A stretch of 64,000 bases of DNA, taken from positions 3,410,001 to 3,474,000 of the forward strand of contig NZ_CP032487.1 in the NCBI RefSeq assembly GCF_004124235.1. Reading direction: 5' to 3'. This document shows, in pieces, positions 53,537 to 64,000 of this stretch. How positions within the stretch are numbered: the stretch's first letter is position 1; every line of letters begins with the position of its first letter. The translations under genes and the position numbers were made by a program. Below the pieces are notes generated by a model that saw only the letters and a program-made list of their open reading frames with translations, was not told the DNA's origin and searched no databases. Source of the stretch: Yersinia hibernica (lineage in GTDB: Bacteria; Pseudomonadota; Gammaproteobacteria; Enterobacterales; Enterobacteriaceae).

Positions 53537-53652
53537 TAAAATCCCATCAATTTCATCGATAAAAATCTAGCGCTATGGTGACCATCCTCGCGGCTAAATA
53601 CAATATAGCAGCACTGACCTCAGTGGCTCGCGAGCACCATCAGCCAGCAATC

Positions 53653-54540
53653 TTACAATGCGGCGCGCAAATAGCCATGATGCTGCTGTAAGCTCTGACG
53701 GGCTTGTTCAGCACTGACGCCTTTTAGAATCATTAAAATGGCCGGTTTAACTTCAAACTCAGTTTGCGCCAGAGCATTTTCAGCCTCCACGCGGCTGGCT
53801 CCAGTCGCTTCCACCACAATGCGGCAGGCGCGATCCACTAATTTCACATTCGTTGCTTTCACATCCACCATCAGATTTTGATAAACCTTGCCAAGCTTTA
53901 CCATCGCGCCGGTGGATAGCATATTCAGCACCAATTTTTGTGCGGTTCCCGACTTCATGCGGGTCGAGCCGGTGAGGGCTTCAGGGCCGACGACGGGCGA
54001 AATCTCGACCAGTGCTTCTTGTGCAATAGGGGAGCCTGGATTACAGGAAATAGCCGCGGTCGGGCAGCCAAGTTGACGAGCATACCGCAGCGCGCCGATA
54101 ACATATGGCGTGCGGCCGGAAGCGGCTAACCCGACCACCATATCCGTTGCCGTCAACTGTAAATCTTGCAAATCTCGCTCGCCGAGCGACATATCATCTT
54201 CAGCGCCCTCGACGGCTGTGAGTAACGCGCCAGGGCCGCCCGCAATTAACCCAATGACTCGGCCATGAGGGACACCAAAAGTCGGTGGACACTCGGAAGC
54301 ATCTAAAACGCCAAGTCGCCCACTGGTCCCCGCCCCCAGATAAATCAGTCGGCCGCCATTCTGCAAGGCTTTAGCTGCTAAATCAACCGCTTGAGCAATA
54401 TTGGGGATCACCAAGCGAATCGCCTCGGGAACTTTACGGTCTTCATCGTTGATGCGGGTCAACATCGCCAATGTGGAAAGTTTATCCAAGTCCATGGTGG
54501 CTGGATTGCGACTTTCAGAAATCAAAGCGCCCAAGTTCAT
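53653..54540 (-). CDS. murQ: MurQ, N-acetylmuramic acid 6-phosphate etherase
   Basis: 295 residues from ATG 54540, which has a GAGG ribosome site; the frame opens ten codons earlier. A SIS domain is clear, with [22 protein letters not shown] holding the active-site region. MurQ splits the lactyl ether of MurNAc-6-P to give GlcNAc-6-P in cell wall recycling. It is divergent from the SIS regulator yfhH. No murP phosphotransferase gene is adjacent. Confidence 0.93.
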   Translation of the reverse strand: MNLGALISESRNPATMDLDKLSTLAMLTRINDEDRKVPEAIRLVIPNIAQAVDLAAKALQNGGRLIYLGAGTSGRLGVLDASECPPTFGVPHGRVIGLIAGGPGALLTAVEGAEDDMSLGERDLQDLQLTATDMVVGLAASGRTPYVIGALRYARQLGCPTAAISCNPGSPIAQEALVEISPVVGPEALTGSTRMKSGTAQKLVLNMLSTGAMVKLGKVYQNLMVDVKATNVKLVDRACRIVVEATGASRVEAENALAQTEFEVKPAILMILKGVSAEQARQSLQQHHGYLRAAL

Positions 54541-54741
54541 GATTTTTTCCTCAGTGGATTCTTTATTCATAATGGTTTAGTTGTAACTGAAAATAGACAA
54601 AAGCGCGTGTTTTCTTGTCCCATTCACCGGACTCGCACAAAAAAAGGGTGTTATGCTCCATCACTCGGCCTTTGACTTCATCATTGATGGGTATTATTAA
54701 CCAACTTGGCAGAATAACAGCCCATATTCAGGAACTGATTT

Positions 54742-55584
54742 ATGAGTAGTCTTCTTCGCATTCGTCAGCTCTATCCTACGCTGGCACAAAATGATCGTAA
54801 GTTAGCCGATTTCCTGTTGGCTAACCCCGAGCAGGCAAGCCATCTCAGCTCACAAAAGTTGGCACAGCAAACCGGTGTTAGCCAATCCGCCGTGGTCAAA
54901 TTTGCACAAAAATTAGGTTACAAAGGTTTTCCAGCACTGAAGCAAGCATTGAGTGAGATTGTTGCTGTGCCTGAACAAGTCGTGACTCTGCACAATCAAA
55001 TTTTAAGTACCGACAGCTTAAAAACCGTTGGCGAAAAGTTATTGGCCGAAAAAGCCGCCGCGCTACGAGCGACTTTGGATATTAATAGCGAACAGCGCCT
55101 CACTGAAGCATTAGCGATGTTACGGGCGGCGCGAAGAATTATTTTGACCGGCCTGGGAGCTTCTGGGTTAGTGGCGAAAGACCTGGCCTATAAGCTGTTG
55201 AAAATTGGCATTATGGCCGTATCTGAAACGGATATGCATGCACAGCTGGCTGCCGTCCAGGCCTTGGATGGCCGGGATTTACTCTTGGCTATCTCCTTTA
55301 GTGGTGAGCGCCGTGAGATTAATCTGGCCGCAGAAGAAGCCCAACGATGCGGTGCCAAAGTATTGGCATTAACCAGTTTTACCCCTAATAGCTTGCAGCA
55401 GCGGGTTGATCATTGTTTGTATACTATCTCGCAAGAGCCAGCAATTCGCAGTGCGGCCATTTCGTCTAGCACCGCCCAATATGCGCTGACTGACTTGTTA
55501 TTTATGGCGATGATTCAGCAAGATCTTGAAAGTGCGCAAGATCATATTAAGCACAGTGCCGAGCTAGTGAAAAGACTGGTCTAA
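54742..55584 (+). CDS. yfhH: YfhH, RpiR/MurR-type regulator with SIS domain
   Basis: 280 residues. An N-terminal RpiR helix-turn-helix (QKLAQQTGVSQSAVVKFAQK) precedes a sugar-phosphate SIS domain (RRIILTGLGASGLVAKDLAY, LLLAISFSGERREIN). It matches E. coli YfhH closely and sits in the same place next to yfhL. Its divergence from murQ suggests it controls murQ in response to a sugar phosphate, like MurR; this is inferred. Confidence 0.87.
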   Translation: MSSLLRIRQLYPTLAQNDRKLADFLLANPEQASHLSSQKLAQQTGVSQSAVVKFAQKLGYKGFPALKQALSEIVAVPEQVVTLHNQILSTDSLKTVGEKLLAEKAAALRATLDINSEQRLTEALAMLRAARRIILTGLGASGLVAKDLAYKLLKIGIMAVSETDMHAQLAAVQALDGRDLLLAISFSGERREINLAAEEAQRCGAKVLALTSFTPNSLQQRVDHCLYTISQEPAIRSAAISSSTAQYALTDLLFMAMIQQDLESAQDHIKHSAELVKRLV

Positions 55585-55645
55585 GGATACCAGAGGGGTA
55601 TAATCCCCCGCTGTTAAGAATACCCGACCTAAGATAAGAGGAACC

Positions 55646-55906
55646 ATGGCCCTGTTGATCACTCGTAAATGTATAAATTGCGACATGTGCGAGCCGGAAT
55701 GCCCTAACGAGGCAATTTCCATGGGTGCAGAAATCTATCAAATTGACCCGATGCGCTGCACCGAATGTGTCGGTCACTACGAAACCCCAACTTGCCAGTT
55801 GGTCTGCCCTATCGATAATACGATTTCTATCGATCCCGCTTGGGTAGAAACTAACGAGCAGCTGTGGGACAAGTTTGTCCAACTGCACCACGCCGATCGT
55901 TTGTAA
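55646..55906 (+). CDS. yfhL: YfhL, 4Fe-4S ferredoxin
   Basis: 86 residues. Two cluster motifs are visible: CINCDMCEPECP and CTECVGHYETPTCQLVCP, the latter with the six-plus residue insertion of the Alvin type. It is a low-potential electron carrier with two [4Fe-4S] clusters. AGAGGAACC gives a good ribosome site. In E. coli it adjoins acpS; here a permease gene lies between. Confidence 0.93.
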   Translation: MALLITRKCINCDMCEPECPNEAISMGAEIYQIDPMRCTECVGHYETPTCQLVCPIDNTISIDPAWVETNEQLWDKFVQLHHADRL

Positions 55907-55931
55907 TCGCGAGAACTTGGCTGTGAAGTGA

Positions 55932-55963
55932 ATTATCAGTGCCTTTGCAGCAGCACTGATAAT
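55932..55963. terminator. Stem-loop between convergent yfhL and the GntP-family gene
   Basis: ATTATCAGTGC pairs perfectly with GCACTGATAAT. Neither side has a long T run, but it is placed where both genes end. Confidence 0.5.
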
Positions 55964-55983
55964 AAAATCGACATCAATCTGCT

Positions 55984-57327
55984 CTAAATAAACAGGCTGA
56001 TCAGCAACACCATCGCCAAACCCACCACAGAGTTTGTCAACTCCAGCAAGCCCCAGGTTTTAAGCGTATCTTTAATCGACAGGTCAAAATACCCTTTAAA
56101 TAGCCAGAACGAAGCATCATTAATGTGAGTAAAGGTGTTAGAGCCTGCCGCGGTTGCCAGTACTAACAATGCCGGATCGACGGAGGTAATAGTGTGGGTA
56201 ACGGGATCCATCACTGCGGCTCCGATAATCCCTGCCGCTGTCATTGCTGACACCACCCCTTGCCCGGTTGAAAGACGGATCAGCACAGTAATCAGCCAGG
56301 CCATAATATAAGGCGACACACCACCAGCCGACATCAGCATGCCGATGGTATCACCAATACCGGTATCAATAATGACTTGCTTTAGCGCCCCACCCGCACC
56401 GATGATCAAGATGACCATGGCAATACCTTTCACCGCCCCTTCAAATGAGTGCATGACCCATTCCATCTTATGGCCACGCCCGGTACCGAACAGAACAAAG
56501 GCAACCAGCATCGCGATAAACATGGCAATCGGCGACGACCCCAAGAAGTTGAGGATAATGTACGAGTTTGTCCCTTTCACCAGCCAGATATTGGCAACAG
56601 TGGTGAAAATCATAATGAAAGCAGGGATTAACGGCACCAGAATCGAAGTACCAAACGACGGTAAATTGTTTTCATCCAGCGGATTATCCGCTTTCAGGAA
56701 GGTTGGTACTGGCCGCTCTAGATTGCCCAAGAATTTTGGCAAGATCAGCCCAGCACAAATAACAGAAGGGATGGCCACCAAAACACCGTAGATATAAACC
56801 ATCCCCATATCAGCACCATAGGCACTAACCAGCGCCACTGGCCCGGGTTGCGGGGGGAACAGGGAGTGCGCGGTAGTGGCCGCAGCCACTGCTGGGATCG
56901 CCAATTTCAGGAATGGGATCTTGGCTTCGACGGCAATAGCAATGATCAATGGCGCTAGAATGATAAAGGCAACTTCATAGAACATCGCCAAACCAAAGAT
57001 CAGGCCAATGATGATGACCGCAAACTCAACATATTTAAGCCCAAAACGGCGTAATAGTGTTTGAGCTATCTGATGAGCGGCACCAGAGTCGACCATGAGT
57101 TTACCAATCACCGCCCCAAAGACCACGATGATAGCCAGCTCACCGAGTGTCCCGCCAAACCCCGCTTTAATCGTATGCAGCAGTTTCAGCAGATCCATCC
57201 CGGCGAGAGTCCCCACCAGCAGAGCCGCTAAAAGCAATGCAATCATTGAGTTAATCTGATAGCGGATATTGAGCAATAGCATTAAGCCAATGCCCAGCAC
57301 CACCCATAGGATATTAATCCATTCCAT
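55984..57327 (-). CDS. GntP-family proton symporter (gluconate/aldonate type)
   Basis: 447 residues, about 12 membrane helices. GntP family hallmarks are FEAGVGGTLG-like [14 protein letters not shown] near residue 60 and the [19 protein letters not shown] segment near the C-terminus. It imports a sugar acid with protons. The exact substrate (gluconate, fructuronate, glycerate or other) is not fixed. It is a single gene inserted between yfhL and acpS, and UxuR-like palindromes lie upstream. Confidence 0.85.
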   Translation of the reverse strand: MEWINILWVVLGIGLMLLLNIRYQINSMIALLLAALLVGTLAGMDLLKLLHTIKAGFGGTLGELAIIVVFGAVIGKLMVDSGAAHQIAQTLLRRFGLKYVEFAVIIIGLIFGLAMFYEVAFIILAPLIIAIAVEAKIPFLKLAIPAVAAATTAHSLFPPQPGPVALVSAYGADMGMVYIYGVLVAIPSVICAGLILPKFLGNLERPVPTFLKADNPLDENNLPSFGTSILVPLIPAFIMIFTTVANIWLVKGTNSYIILNFLGSSPIAMFIAMLVAFVLFGTGRGHKMEWVMHSFEGAVKGIAMVILIIGAGGALKQVIIDTGIGDTIGMLMSAGGVSPYIMAWLITVLIRLSTGQGVVSAMTAAGIIGAAVMDPVTHTITSVDPALLVLATAAGSNTFTHINDASFWLFKGYFDLSIKDTLKTWGLLELTNSVVGLAMVLLISLFI

Positions 57328-57378
57328 CTTTTATTTTCCCCAGTCGTTAAACATCAATTTTTTGGTATTAATTTTTAT

Positions 57379-57391
57379 ATTGGTCAGACCA
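57379..57391. promoter_or_regulatory. Palindrome TTGGTCAGACCAA (possible GntR/FCD operator)
   Basis: A perfect 13-base palindrome with a central A, 52 bases before the permease start. It resembles TTGGT-ACCAA operators of UxuR/ExuR-type regulators. Confidence 0.5.
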
Positions 57392-57512
57392 AATTTAGTA
57401 ACTTTTCAGTAGTGTAAAATCGCCATCATGCCGTGGGTTTTGAGTCTCCCCCCTATTTACGCGACCATATTATCTGTGACACCCACTAATTTGGTATTAC
57501 AAGTATCACCAA

Positions 57513-57524
57513 TTGGATGACCAA
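57513..57524. promoter_or_regulatory. Palindrome TTGGATGACCAA (imperfect)
   Basis: Second TTGG-CCAA element, about 190 bases upstream of the permease. Confidence 0.35.
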
Positions 57525-57532
57525 ATGAAGTA

Positions 57533-57544
57533 TTGGTTAACCAA
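57533..57544. promoter_or_regulatory. Palindrome TTGGTTAACCAA (perfect)
   Basis: A third element, a perfect 12-base palindrome 20 bases from the second, so the two could bind the same protein on one DNA face. Confidence 0.45.
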
Positions 57545-57681
57545 CTTGTCGGACTGATCGCAAAAATAAGATTTATTCCAGTGAGTTTGCACACGGCGAT
57601 GAAGTGTAAAGTACACAAATTCAGAACAGAAAATGAGAAAGGTATGGGAGCAGCGACTTAGCGTTGAATGGTATAAATATT

Positions 57682-57713
57682 AAAAAAGGGCGGCATTTTC
57701 ATGCTCGCCCCTT
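57682..57713 (-). terminator. Terminator of the rnc-acpS operon
   Basis: Minus-strand GGGCGAGCAT pairs with ATGCCGCCC with one bulge, followed by six T residues. It lies 39 bases after the acpS stop. Confidence 0.88.
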
Positions 57714-57751
57714 AATCTCAATTCACTGCATCTTGGCAGCAAGATGGGAAT

Positions 57752-58132
57752 TTAACTCTCAATAATCACAGTGGCACAGGCATAGCGCCGTTCGTCAGCC
57801 AGGGTCACATGCAACGATTTGACCCCCAGTTCAGCCGCTAACTCTGCTGCCCGCTGATGTAAACGTAACGTTGGTTTGCCCAATGCATCGTTAACCACTT
57901 CGAACTGATTGAATGCCAAACCATTACGGATACCGGTGCCGAATGCCTTAGCGGCAGCCTCTTTAACCGCAAAACGTTTGGCCAAAAAACGGATTGGCTG
58001 CTGATGTTGCTGATAATGCTGCCATTCCGCTGGGCTGAGAATGCGCCGAGCCAGTTTTTCGCCACTGCGCTCAACCACTGCTTCTATCCGCGATATCTCA
58101 ACAATATCAGTCCCTAACCCAAGAATGGCCAT
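57752..58132 (-). CDS. acpS: AcpS, holo-acyl-carrier-protein synthase
   Basis: 126 residues. Family motifs are [13 protein letters not shown] (metal-binding Asp) and [17 protein letters not shown]. It transfers 4'-phosphopantetheine from CoA to ACP. Its ATG overlaps the pdxJ stop (TAATG), so translation is coupled. It is the last gene of the operon. Confidence 0.96.
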   Translation of the reverse strand: MAILGLGTDIVEISRIEAVVERSGEKLARRILSPAEWQHYQQHQQPIRFLAKRFAVKEAAAKAFGTGIRNGLAFNQFEVVNDALGKPTLRLHQRAAELAAELGVKSLHVTLADERRYACATVIIES

Positions 58133-58863
58133 TAACGGCGCGCTTCCCGCATTAATACTTTCATATCGCTAACCGCAGCTGCAAGGCCCGACATAACTGC
58201 TTGGCCAATGATTGCATGCCCAATATTTAGCTCGTGCATCTCCGGCAACGCGGCAATGGGTTGGACATTGTGGTAAGTCAGGCCATGACCCGCATTGACT
58301 TTTAATCCTTTGCTGGCCGCATAGGCCGCTGCTTTAGCGATCCGCACGAATTCAGCCTGACGAGCCAAATCTGAACTAGCATCCGCATAGGCACCAGTAT
58401 GGATTTCGATGTAAGGTGCCCCAACCGCCACTGCGGCATCAATTTGGCGCATATCGGCATCGATAAACAGTGAAACCAGAATACCGGCCTCAGAAAGTCG
58501 GCTTACCGCGACAGTCATTTTATCAATTTGACCGGCGACATCCAGCCCGCCCTCAGTGGTCACTTCCTGGCGTTTCTCTGGTACCAAACAACAAAAATGC
58601 GGTTGTAGCTCACAAGCAATATCAACCATTTCATCGGTGACAGCCATTTCCAGATTCATACGCGTCTGGATAGTCTGGCGCAGGATACGCACATCCCGAT
58701 CAGTGATATGGCGGCGATCTTCACGTAAATGGACAGTAATCCCATCAGCACCGGCTTGTTCAGCGATAAAAGCGGCCTGGACAGGGTCAGGATAAATAGT
58801 CCCGCGTGCATTTCGTAATGTCGCAATGTGATCAATATTAACGCCCAGCAACAAATCGGCCAT
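58132..58863 (-). CDS. pdxJ: PdxJ, pyridoxine 5'-phosphate synthase
   Basis: 243 residues from ATG 58863, with a GGAGG ribosome site; the frame opens 21 codons earlier. The barrel shows [15 protein letters not shown] and the conserved [12 protein letters not shown] and [10 protein letters not shown] segments. It condenses 1-deoxyxylulose 5-phosphate with 3-amino-2-oxopropyl phosphate in vitamin B6 synthesis. Confidence 0.97.
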   Translation of the reverse strand: MADLLLGVNIDHIATLRNARGTIYPDPVQAAFIAEQAGADGITVHLREDRRHITDRDVRILRQTIQTRMNLEMAVTDEMVDIACELQPHFCCLVPEKRQEVTTEGGLDVAGQIDKMTVAVSRLSEAGILVSLFIDADMRQIDAAVAVGAPYIEIHTGAYADASSDLARQAEFVRIAKAAAYAASKGLKVNAGHGLTYHNVQPIAALPEMHELNIGHAIIGQAVMSGLAAAVSDMKVLMREARR

Positions 58864-59031
58864 GACAGCCCTCCAGATATGAATGCATTTTTGATAGGTC
58901 AATAAGCATGCAAAAATGCGTGCCAATAAACGCGTAAGTATTGGGCAGTTTACACCGAGTAGGCTGCTAGCGGATAGGCTACTGTAGGGGAAAGTTGATG
59001 ATGAGCAGCATAAAGCGTGGCACGGCTGAGA

Positions 59032-59757
59032 CTAGGGCAAAGGTTCAGTTGGGGGCTTAATGACAAATTGGCGGAACAGTTCGCGGCTTTTGAGTGGCTT
59101 ACCGCCCAAATAGGGTTTGAGCGCAATGCGCGTAAAACGCTTGGCTGCACGTAATGTATCAGCATCAGGGAATTCGCGATTCGCCAGCGCCAATAATTGC
59201 CGGCCGGTAAAACTGTAATGATCCACAACCAAGCTGGCAATAAACCCTTTTTCTTCACGGTAGCGGTAGGTCATGGTGTCTGATACCGGCTGACCGCTGC
59301 CAGCGCAATGCAGAAAATCAACGCCATAACCAAGATGGGCTAATATCGCCAACTCAAACTGACGCAAAGTAGACTCAGGCGAACCATCACTGCCTGCCAA
59401 TGATTGCAGGCAATGCAAATAGTCGAAGAATAAAGCGGAGTAATTGGTTTGGTGTTCCAGCACGCGCGCGAGCAGTTCGTTGACATATAAACCGCTGTAC
59501 AGCATCGCGCCACTCAGCGGAAGAGCCAGTGATACCGGCTCAGCACTACGTAATGTTTTGACTTCGCCTCGCCCCGTCCACCGCACTAGCAATGGCGTGA
59601 AAGGCTGTAAACAGCCTTTTAGATTGGAGCGGCGACCGCGCGCACCCTTTGCCAATACCCGCATGCGGCCCTCCCCCTCAGTGAATAAATCCAGCATTAA
59701 ACTGGTTTCACTGTAAGGTCGCCCATGCAGGACAAATGCGCGTTGCCACCCCTCCAT
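59032..59757 (-). CDS. recO: RecO, recombination mediator
   Basis: 241 residues. The N-terminal OB-fold ([21 protein letters not shown]) and the helical C-terminal domain fit RecO. With RecF and RecR it loads RecA on SSB-coated DNA. It follows era by nine bases in the operon; a 168-base gap separates it from pdxJ. Confidence 0.96.
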   Translation of the reverse strand: MEGWQRAFVLHGRPYSETSLMLDLFTEGEGRMRVLAKGARGRRSNLKGCLQPFTPLLVRWTGRGEVKTLRSAEPVSLALPLSGAMLYSGLYVNELLARVLEHQTNYSALFFDYLHCLQSLAGSDGSPESTLRQFELAILAHLGYGVDFLHCAGSGQPVSDTMTYRYREEKGFIASLVVDHYSFTGRQLLALANREFPDADTLRAAKRFTRIALKPYLGGKPLKSRELFRQFVIKPPTEPLP

Positions 59758-59766
59758 CGGCGAGCC

Positions 59767-61660
<1,894 letters not shown>

Positions 61661-62659
61661 TTAATGTATTCCACCAATACGACTCAAACGCACACCTGTT
61701 GGCCATTCACCTTCTTGCTTTTCAAAGCTCATCCAAATAGCGGTGGCTTTACCGACCAGATTACGTTCTGGCACAAACCCCCAGTAACGGCTATCTGCAC
61801 TATTATCCCGGTTATCACCCATCATAAAGTAATGACCTTCTGGAACAACCCATACGCCTAGTGGCTGATTAGGCTGCTGATAATAGGCCCCTAGCTGCTC
61901 CTGCCGCCCAGGAACGGTCAAAATCTGATGCGCCACCGGGCCGAGAGTCTCGGTACGCTCACGCAGACGCACGCCGCCATCGGGTACCGCTTGGTTTAAC
62001 GGAATTTGGAAGAAACCAGCAGAGGCCTCGCCATTACCGCTATAACGGAATGTTTGAACAAAATCACTGGGCTCGGATGTACTGTAAGTAATTGGCAATG
62101 CAGTGTCACAAGAAGTGCCAGTATTACACGCAGGTTGAACCGTCACTTCTTTACTAATCGGATTATAACTTACCCGGTCACCCGGTAACCCCACGACGCG
62201 CTTGATATAGTCCAAACGAGGATCGAGCGGATATTTAAATACCGCAATATCACCACGCTTGGGATGCCCAGTAGGAATCAGCGTAGTTTGAGTAATAGGG
62301 TCTTTAATGCCGTAAGCAAATTTCTCGACCAGAATGAAATCGCCAATCAATAATGTTGGCATCATCGAGCCAGAGGGGATCTGGAAGGGTTCGTAAATAA
62401 ACGAACGCACGATAAATACCAGAGCTAACACCGGGAAAATTGAAGCACAAGTCTCAATCCACCCAGGCTGTTTTGCCGCCGGTGCCAGAGTCTTGTTATC
62501 TACTGCACTCCCCGTTTGCGCCTTGATCTCCGCAGTTTGCGCATTCACTGCCGCAATTTTTGCCTGACGGGCCGGCCCCCATTTAAACCGCTCGAAGCAC
62601 CAGATAATCCCTGTCACCAGCGTTGCAATCGCTAAAACCAAGGCAAATATGTTAGCCAT
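61661..62659 (-). CDS. lepB: Signal peptidase I
   Basis: 332 residues. Two N-terminal membrane segments (about 4-20 and 73-88) precede the periplasmic catalytic part. Nucleophile Ser98 is in IPSGSMMPTL and general base Lys153 in DYIKRVVGLPGD. It cleaves signal peptides of exported proteins, including those in this window. It lies nine bases after lepA. Confidence 0.97.
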   Translation of the reverse strand: MANIFALVLAIATLVTGIIWCFERFKWGPARQAKIAAVNAQTAEIKAQTGSAVDNKTLAPAAKQPGWIETCASIFPVLALVFIVRSFIYEPFQIPSGSMMPTLLIGDFILVEKFAYGIKDPITQTTLIPTGHPKRGDIAVFKYPLDPRLDYIKRVVGLPGDRVSYNPISKEVTVQPACNTGTSCDTALPITYSTSEPSDFVQTFRYSGNGEASAGFFQIPLNQAVPDGGVRLRERTETLGPVAHQILTVPGRQEQLGAYYQQPNQPLGVWVVPEGHYFMMGDNRDNSADSRYWGFVPERNLVGKATAIWMSFEKQEGEWPTGVRLSRIGGIH

Positions 62660-62668
62660 TAAAACTCC

Positions 62669-64000
62669 TTATTTACTGTCTTTTCCGACATGCAGAATAG
62701 CCAGGAAAGCTTCTTGCGGTAATTCAACGTTACCGACCTGCTTCATGCGTTTTTTACCGTCTTTCTGTTTCTGCAGAAGTTTCTTCTTACGGCTTACGTC
62801 GCCACCATAACACTTCGCCAAAACGTTTTTACGCAACTGTTTCACAGTTGAACGGGCAATGATGTGGTTACCGATGGCCGCCTGAATGGCAATATCAAAT
62901 TGCTGGCGGGGGATCAGTTCTTTCATTTTCTCAACCAGATCACGGCCACGGTACTGCGCATTATCACGGTGAGTAATCAGCGCCAGAGCATCCACCCGCT
63001 CATTGTTGATTAATACATCAACCCGCACCATGTCTGAAGTCTGGAAGCGTTTGAAATTATAATCCAGTGAGGCGTAGCCACGGGATGTTGACTTCAGGCG
63101 ATCGAAGAAATCGAGAACCACTTCAGCCATTGGAATTTCATACGTCAGTGCCACCTGGTTACCGTGGTAAACCATGTTGGTTTGCACCCCGCGTTTCTCA
63201 ATACACAATGTAATAACATTACCCAAATACTCTTGGGGCAATAGCATATGACATTCAGCAATTGGCTCGCGCAGTTCTTCAATATTATTCAAAGCCGGCA
63301 GCTTGGAGGGGCTATCAACATAAACCGTTTCCTGAGCCGTGGTAATCACTTCATACACTACCGTTGGCGCGGTGGTGATGAGCTCCAGATCATACTCACG
63401 TTCCAGACGTTCCTGAATGATTTCCATATGCAGCAACCCCAGGAAGCCACAACGGAAACCAAAGCCTAATGCTGTCGAACTTTCTGGCTCATAGAACAAA
63501 GAGGCATCATTCAAACTCAATTTGCCCAATGCATCACGGAAAGCTTCATAGTCATCAGAGCTAATCGGGAACAGACCGGCATAAACCTGTGGTTTAACTT
63601 TCTTAAAGCCAGGTAATGATTTTTCCGCCGGGTTACGGGCCAATGTCAGCGTATCGCCGACCGGGGCACCAAGAATGTCTTTTATCGCACAAACTAACCA
63701 GCCAACTTCACCGCAGTTCAACACATCACGATCAACACGCTTCGGGGTAAAAATACCCAAACGGTCAGCGTTGTAGCTCTGGCCCGTACTCATGACCTTA
63801 ACTTTATCGCCTTTACGTAACGAGCCATTCTTGATACGAATTAATGACACGACACCTAAATAGTTATCAAACCAAGAGTCAATAATCAGCGCCTGCAATG
63901 GGCCGTCCGGATCACCCTCAGGCGGCGGAATATCACGCACTAGCCGCTCGAGAATATCAGGCACCCCTACGCCGGTTTTTGCTGAACAGCGGACAGCATC
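62669..64000 (-). CDS. lepA: LepA (EF-4), translation GTPase (C-terminal part, cut by window edge)
   Basis: 444 residues are visible; the frame runs off the right edge, so the GTP-binding N-terminal domain is outside. The first visible residues are [12 protein letters not shown], matching LepA. Domain II begins with the [20 protein letters not shown] segment, and the LepA-specific C-terminal domain ends [15 protein letters not shown]. LepA acts in 30S biogenesis and translation. It is in an operon with lepB. Confidence 0.97.
   Translation of the reverse strand, partial: DAVRCSAKTGVGVPDILERLVRDIPPPEGDPDGPLQALIIDSWFDNYLGVVSLIRIKNGSLRKGDKVKVMSTGQSYNADRLGIFTPKRVDRDVLNCGEVGWLVCAIKDILGAPVGDTLTLARNPAEKSLPGFKKVKPQVYAGLFPISSDDYEAFRDALGKLSLNDASLFYEPESSTALGFGFRCGFLGLLHMEIIQERLEREYDLELITTAPTVVYEVITTAQETVYVDSPSKLPALNNIEELREPIAECHMLLPQEYLGNVITLCIEKRGVQTNMVYHGNQVALTYEIPMAEVVLDFFDRLKSTSRGYASLDYNFKRFQTSDMVRVDVLINNERVDALALITHRDNAQYRGRDLVEKMKELIPRQQFDIAIQAAIGNHIIARSTVKQLRKNVLAKCYGGDVSRKKKLLQKQKDGKKRMKQVGNVELPQEAFLAILHVGKDSK

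Larger units (their letters stand above)
57328..57751. other. Intergenic region with tandem TTGG...CCAA palindromes
   Basis: About 420 bases between the GntP-family gene and acpS. The half nearer the permease holds its promoter region with three TTGG/CCAA palindromes. The half nearer acpS ends in that operon's terminator. No coding signal was seen. Confidence 0.6.

Noticed and set aside
58950..59258. 102-residue ORF overlapping the recO end
   Set aside because: It is a frame shadow of recO extended into the recO-pdxJ gap; recO explains the coding signal.

Overview
The window is chromosomal core DNA of an enterobacterium, almost certainly a Yersinia. The order rodZ-pilW-rlmN-ndk-pbpC-yfhM-sseB-pepB-isc-trmJ-suhB-csiE-hcaT-glyA-hmp-glnB-glrR-qseG-glrK-glmY-purL-mltF-tadA-pgpC-yfhH-yfhL-acpS-pdxJ-recO-era-rnc-lepB-lepA follows the corresponding E. 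coli arc. Yersinia-like departures are a pilW next to rodZ, a nadE beside glnB, and an exported beta/gamma-crystallin protein between ndk and pbpC. The species is not resolved. Both ends are cut: rodZ at the left, lepA at the right.

Layout. 1-3.4 kb: cell shape (rodZ), a TPR lipoprotein (pilW), rRNA methylation (rlmN) and nucleotide kinase (ndk). 3.6-6.2 kb: an AT-rich accessory gene for an 854-residue exported protein with Ca-binding crystallin motifs and a GNAT-like C-terminus. 6.4-13.8 kb: pbpC and yfhM, a periplasmic peptidoglycan synthase and alpha-2-macroglobulin pair. 13.8-14.75 kb: an AT-rich patch with one small secreted ORF where E. coli has sseA. 14.75-23 kb: sseB, pepB and the whole iscRSUA-hscBA-fdx-iscX operon with IscR operators. 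23-32 kb: trmJ, suhB, a NicO metal permease with a DUF1007 partner, csiE, hcaT, glyA and hmp with PurR and NsrR sites. 32.4-37.7 kb: a reduced yhf operon (yhfZ, yhfY, yhfX, php, yhfU, yhfT). 37.7-45.3 kb: glnB-nadE, the glrR-qseG-glrK two-component operon and the sRNA gene glmY, with a sigma-54 promoter and three GlrR boxes; then one small exported ORF. 45.3-64 kb: purL, mltF, tadA, a DUF2157 membrane protein, pgpC, murQ/yfhH, yfhL, a GntP-family permease, and the acpS-pdxJ-recO-era-rnc and lepB-lepA groups.

How the parts work together. The isc operon makes Fe-S clusters and is controlled by its own product, IscR. GlrK/GlrR switches on glmY from the sigma-54 promoter beside its own operon, with QseG as the outer-membrane lipoprotein partner. 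The rnc-era-recO-pdxJ-acpS genes are tightly packed and end at a clear terminator. The accessory content is modest: the crystallin/GNAT protein, two small secreted ORFs in AT-rich gaps, the reduced yhf cluster, and the GntP-family permease with UxuR-like palindromes upstream. No tRNA, rRNA, CRISPR array, prophage or insertion sequence was recognised.
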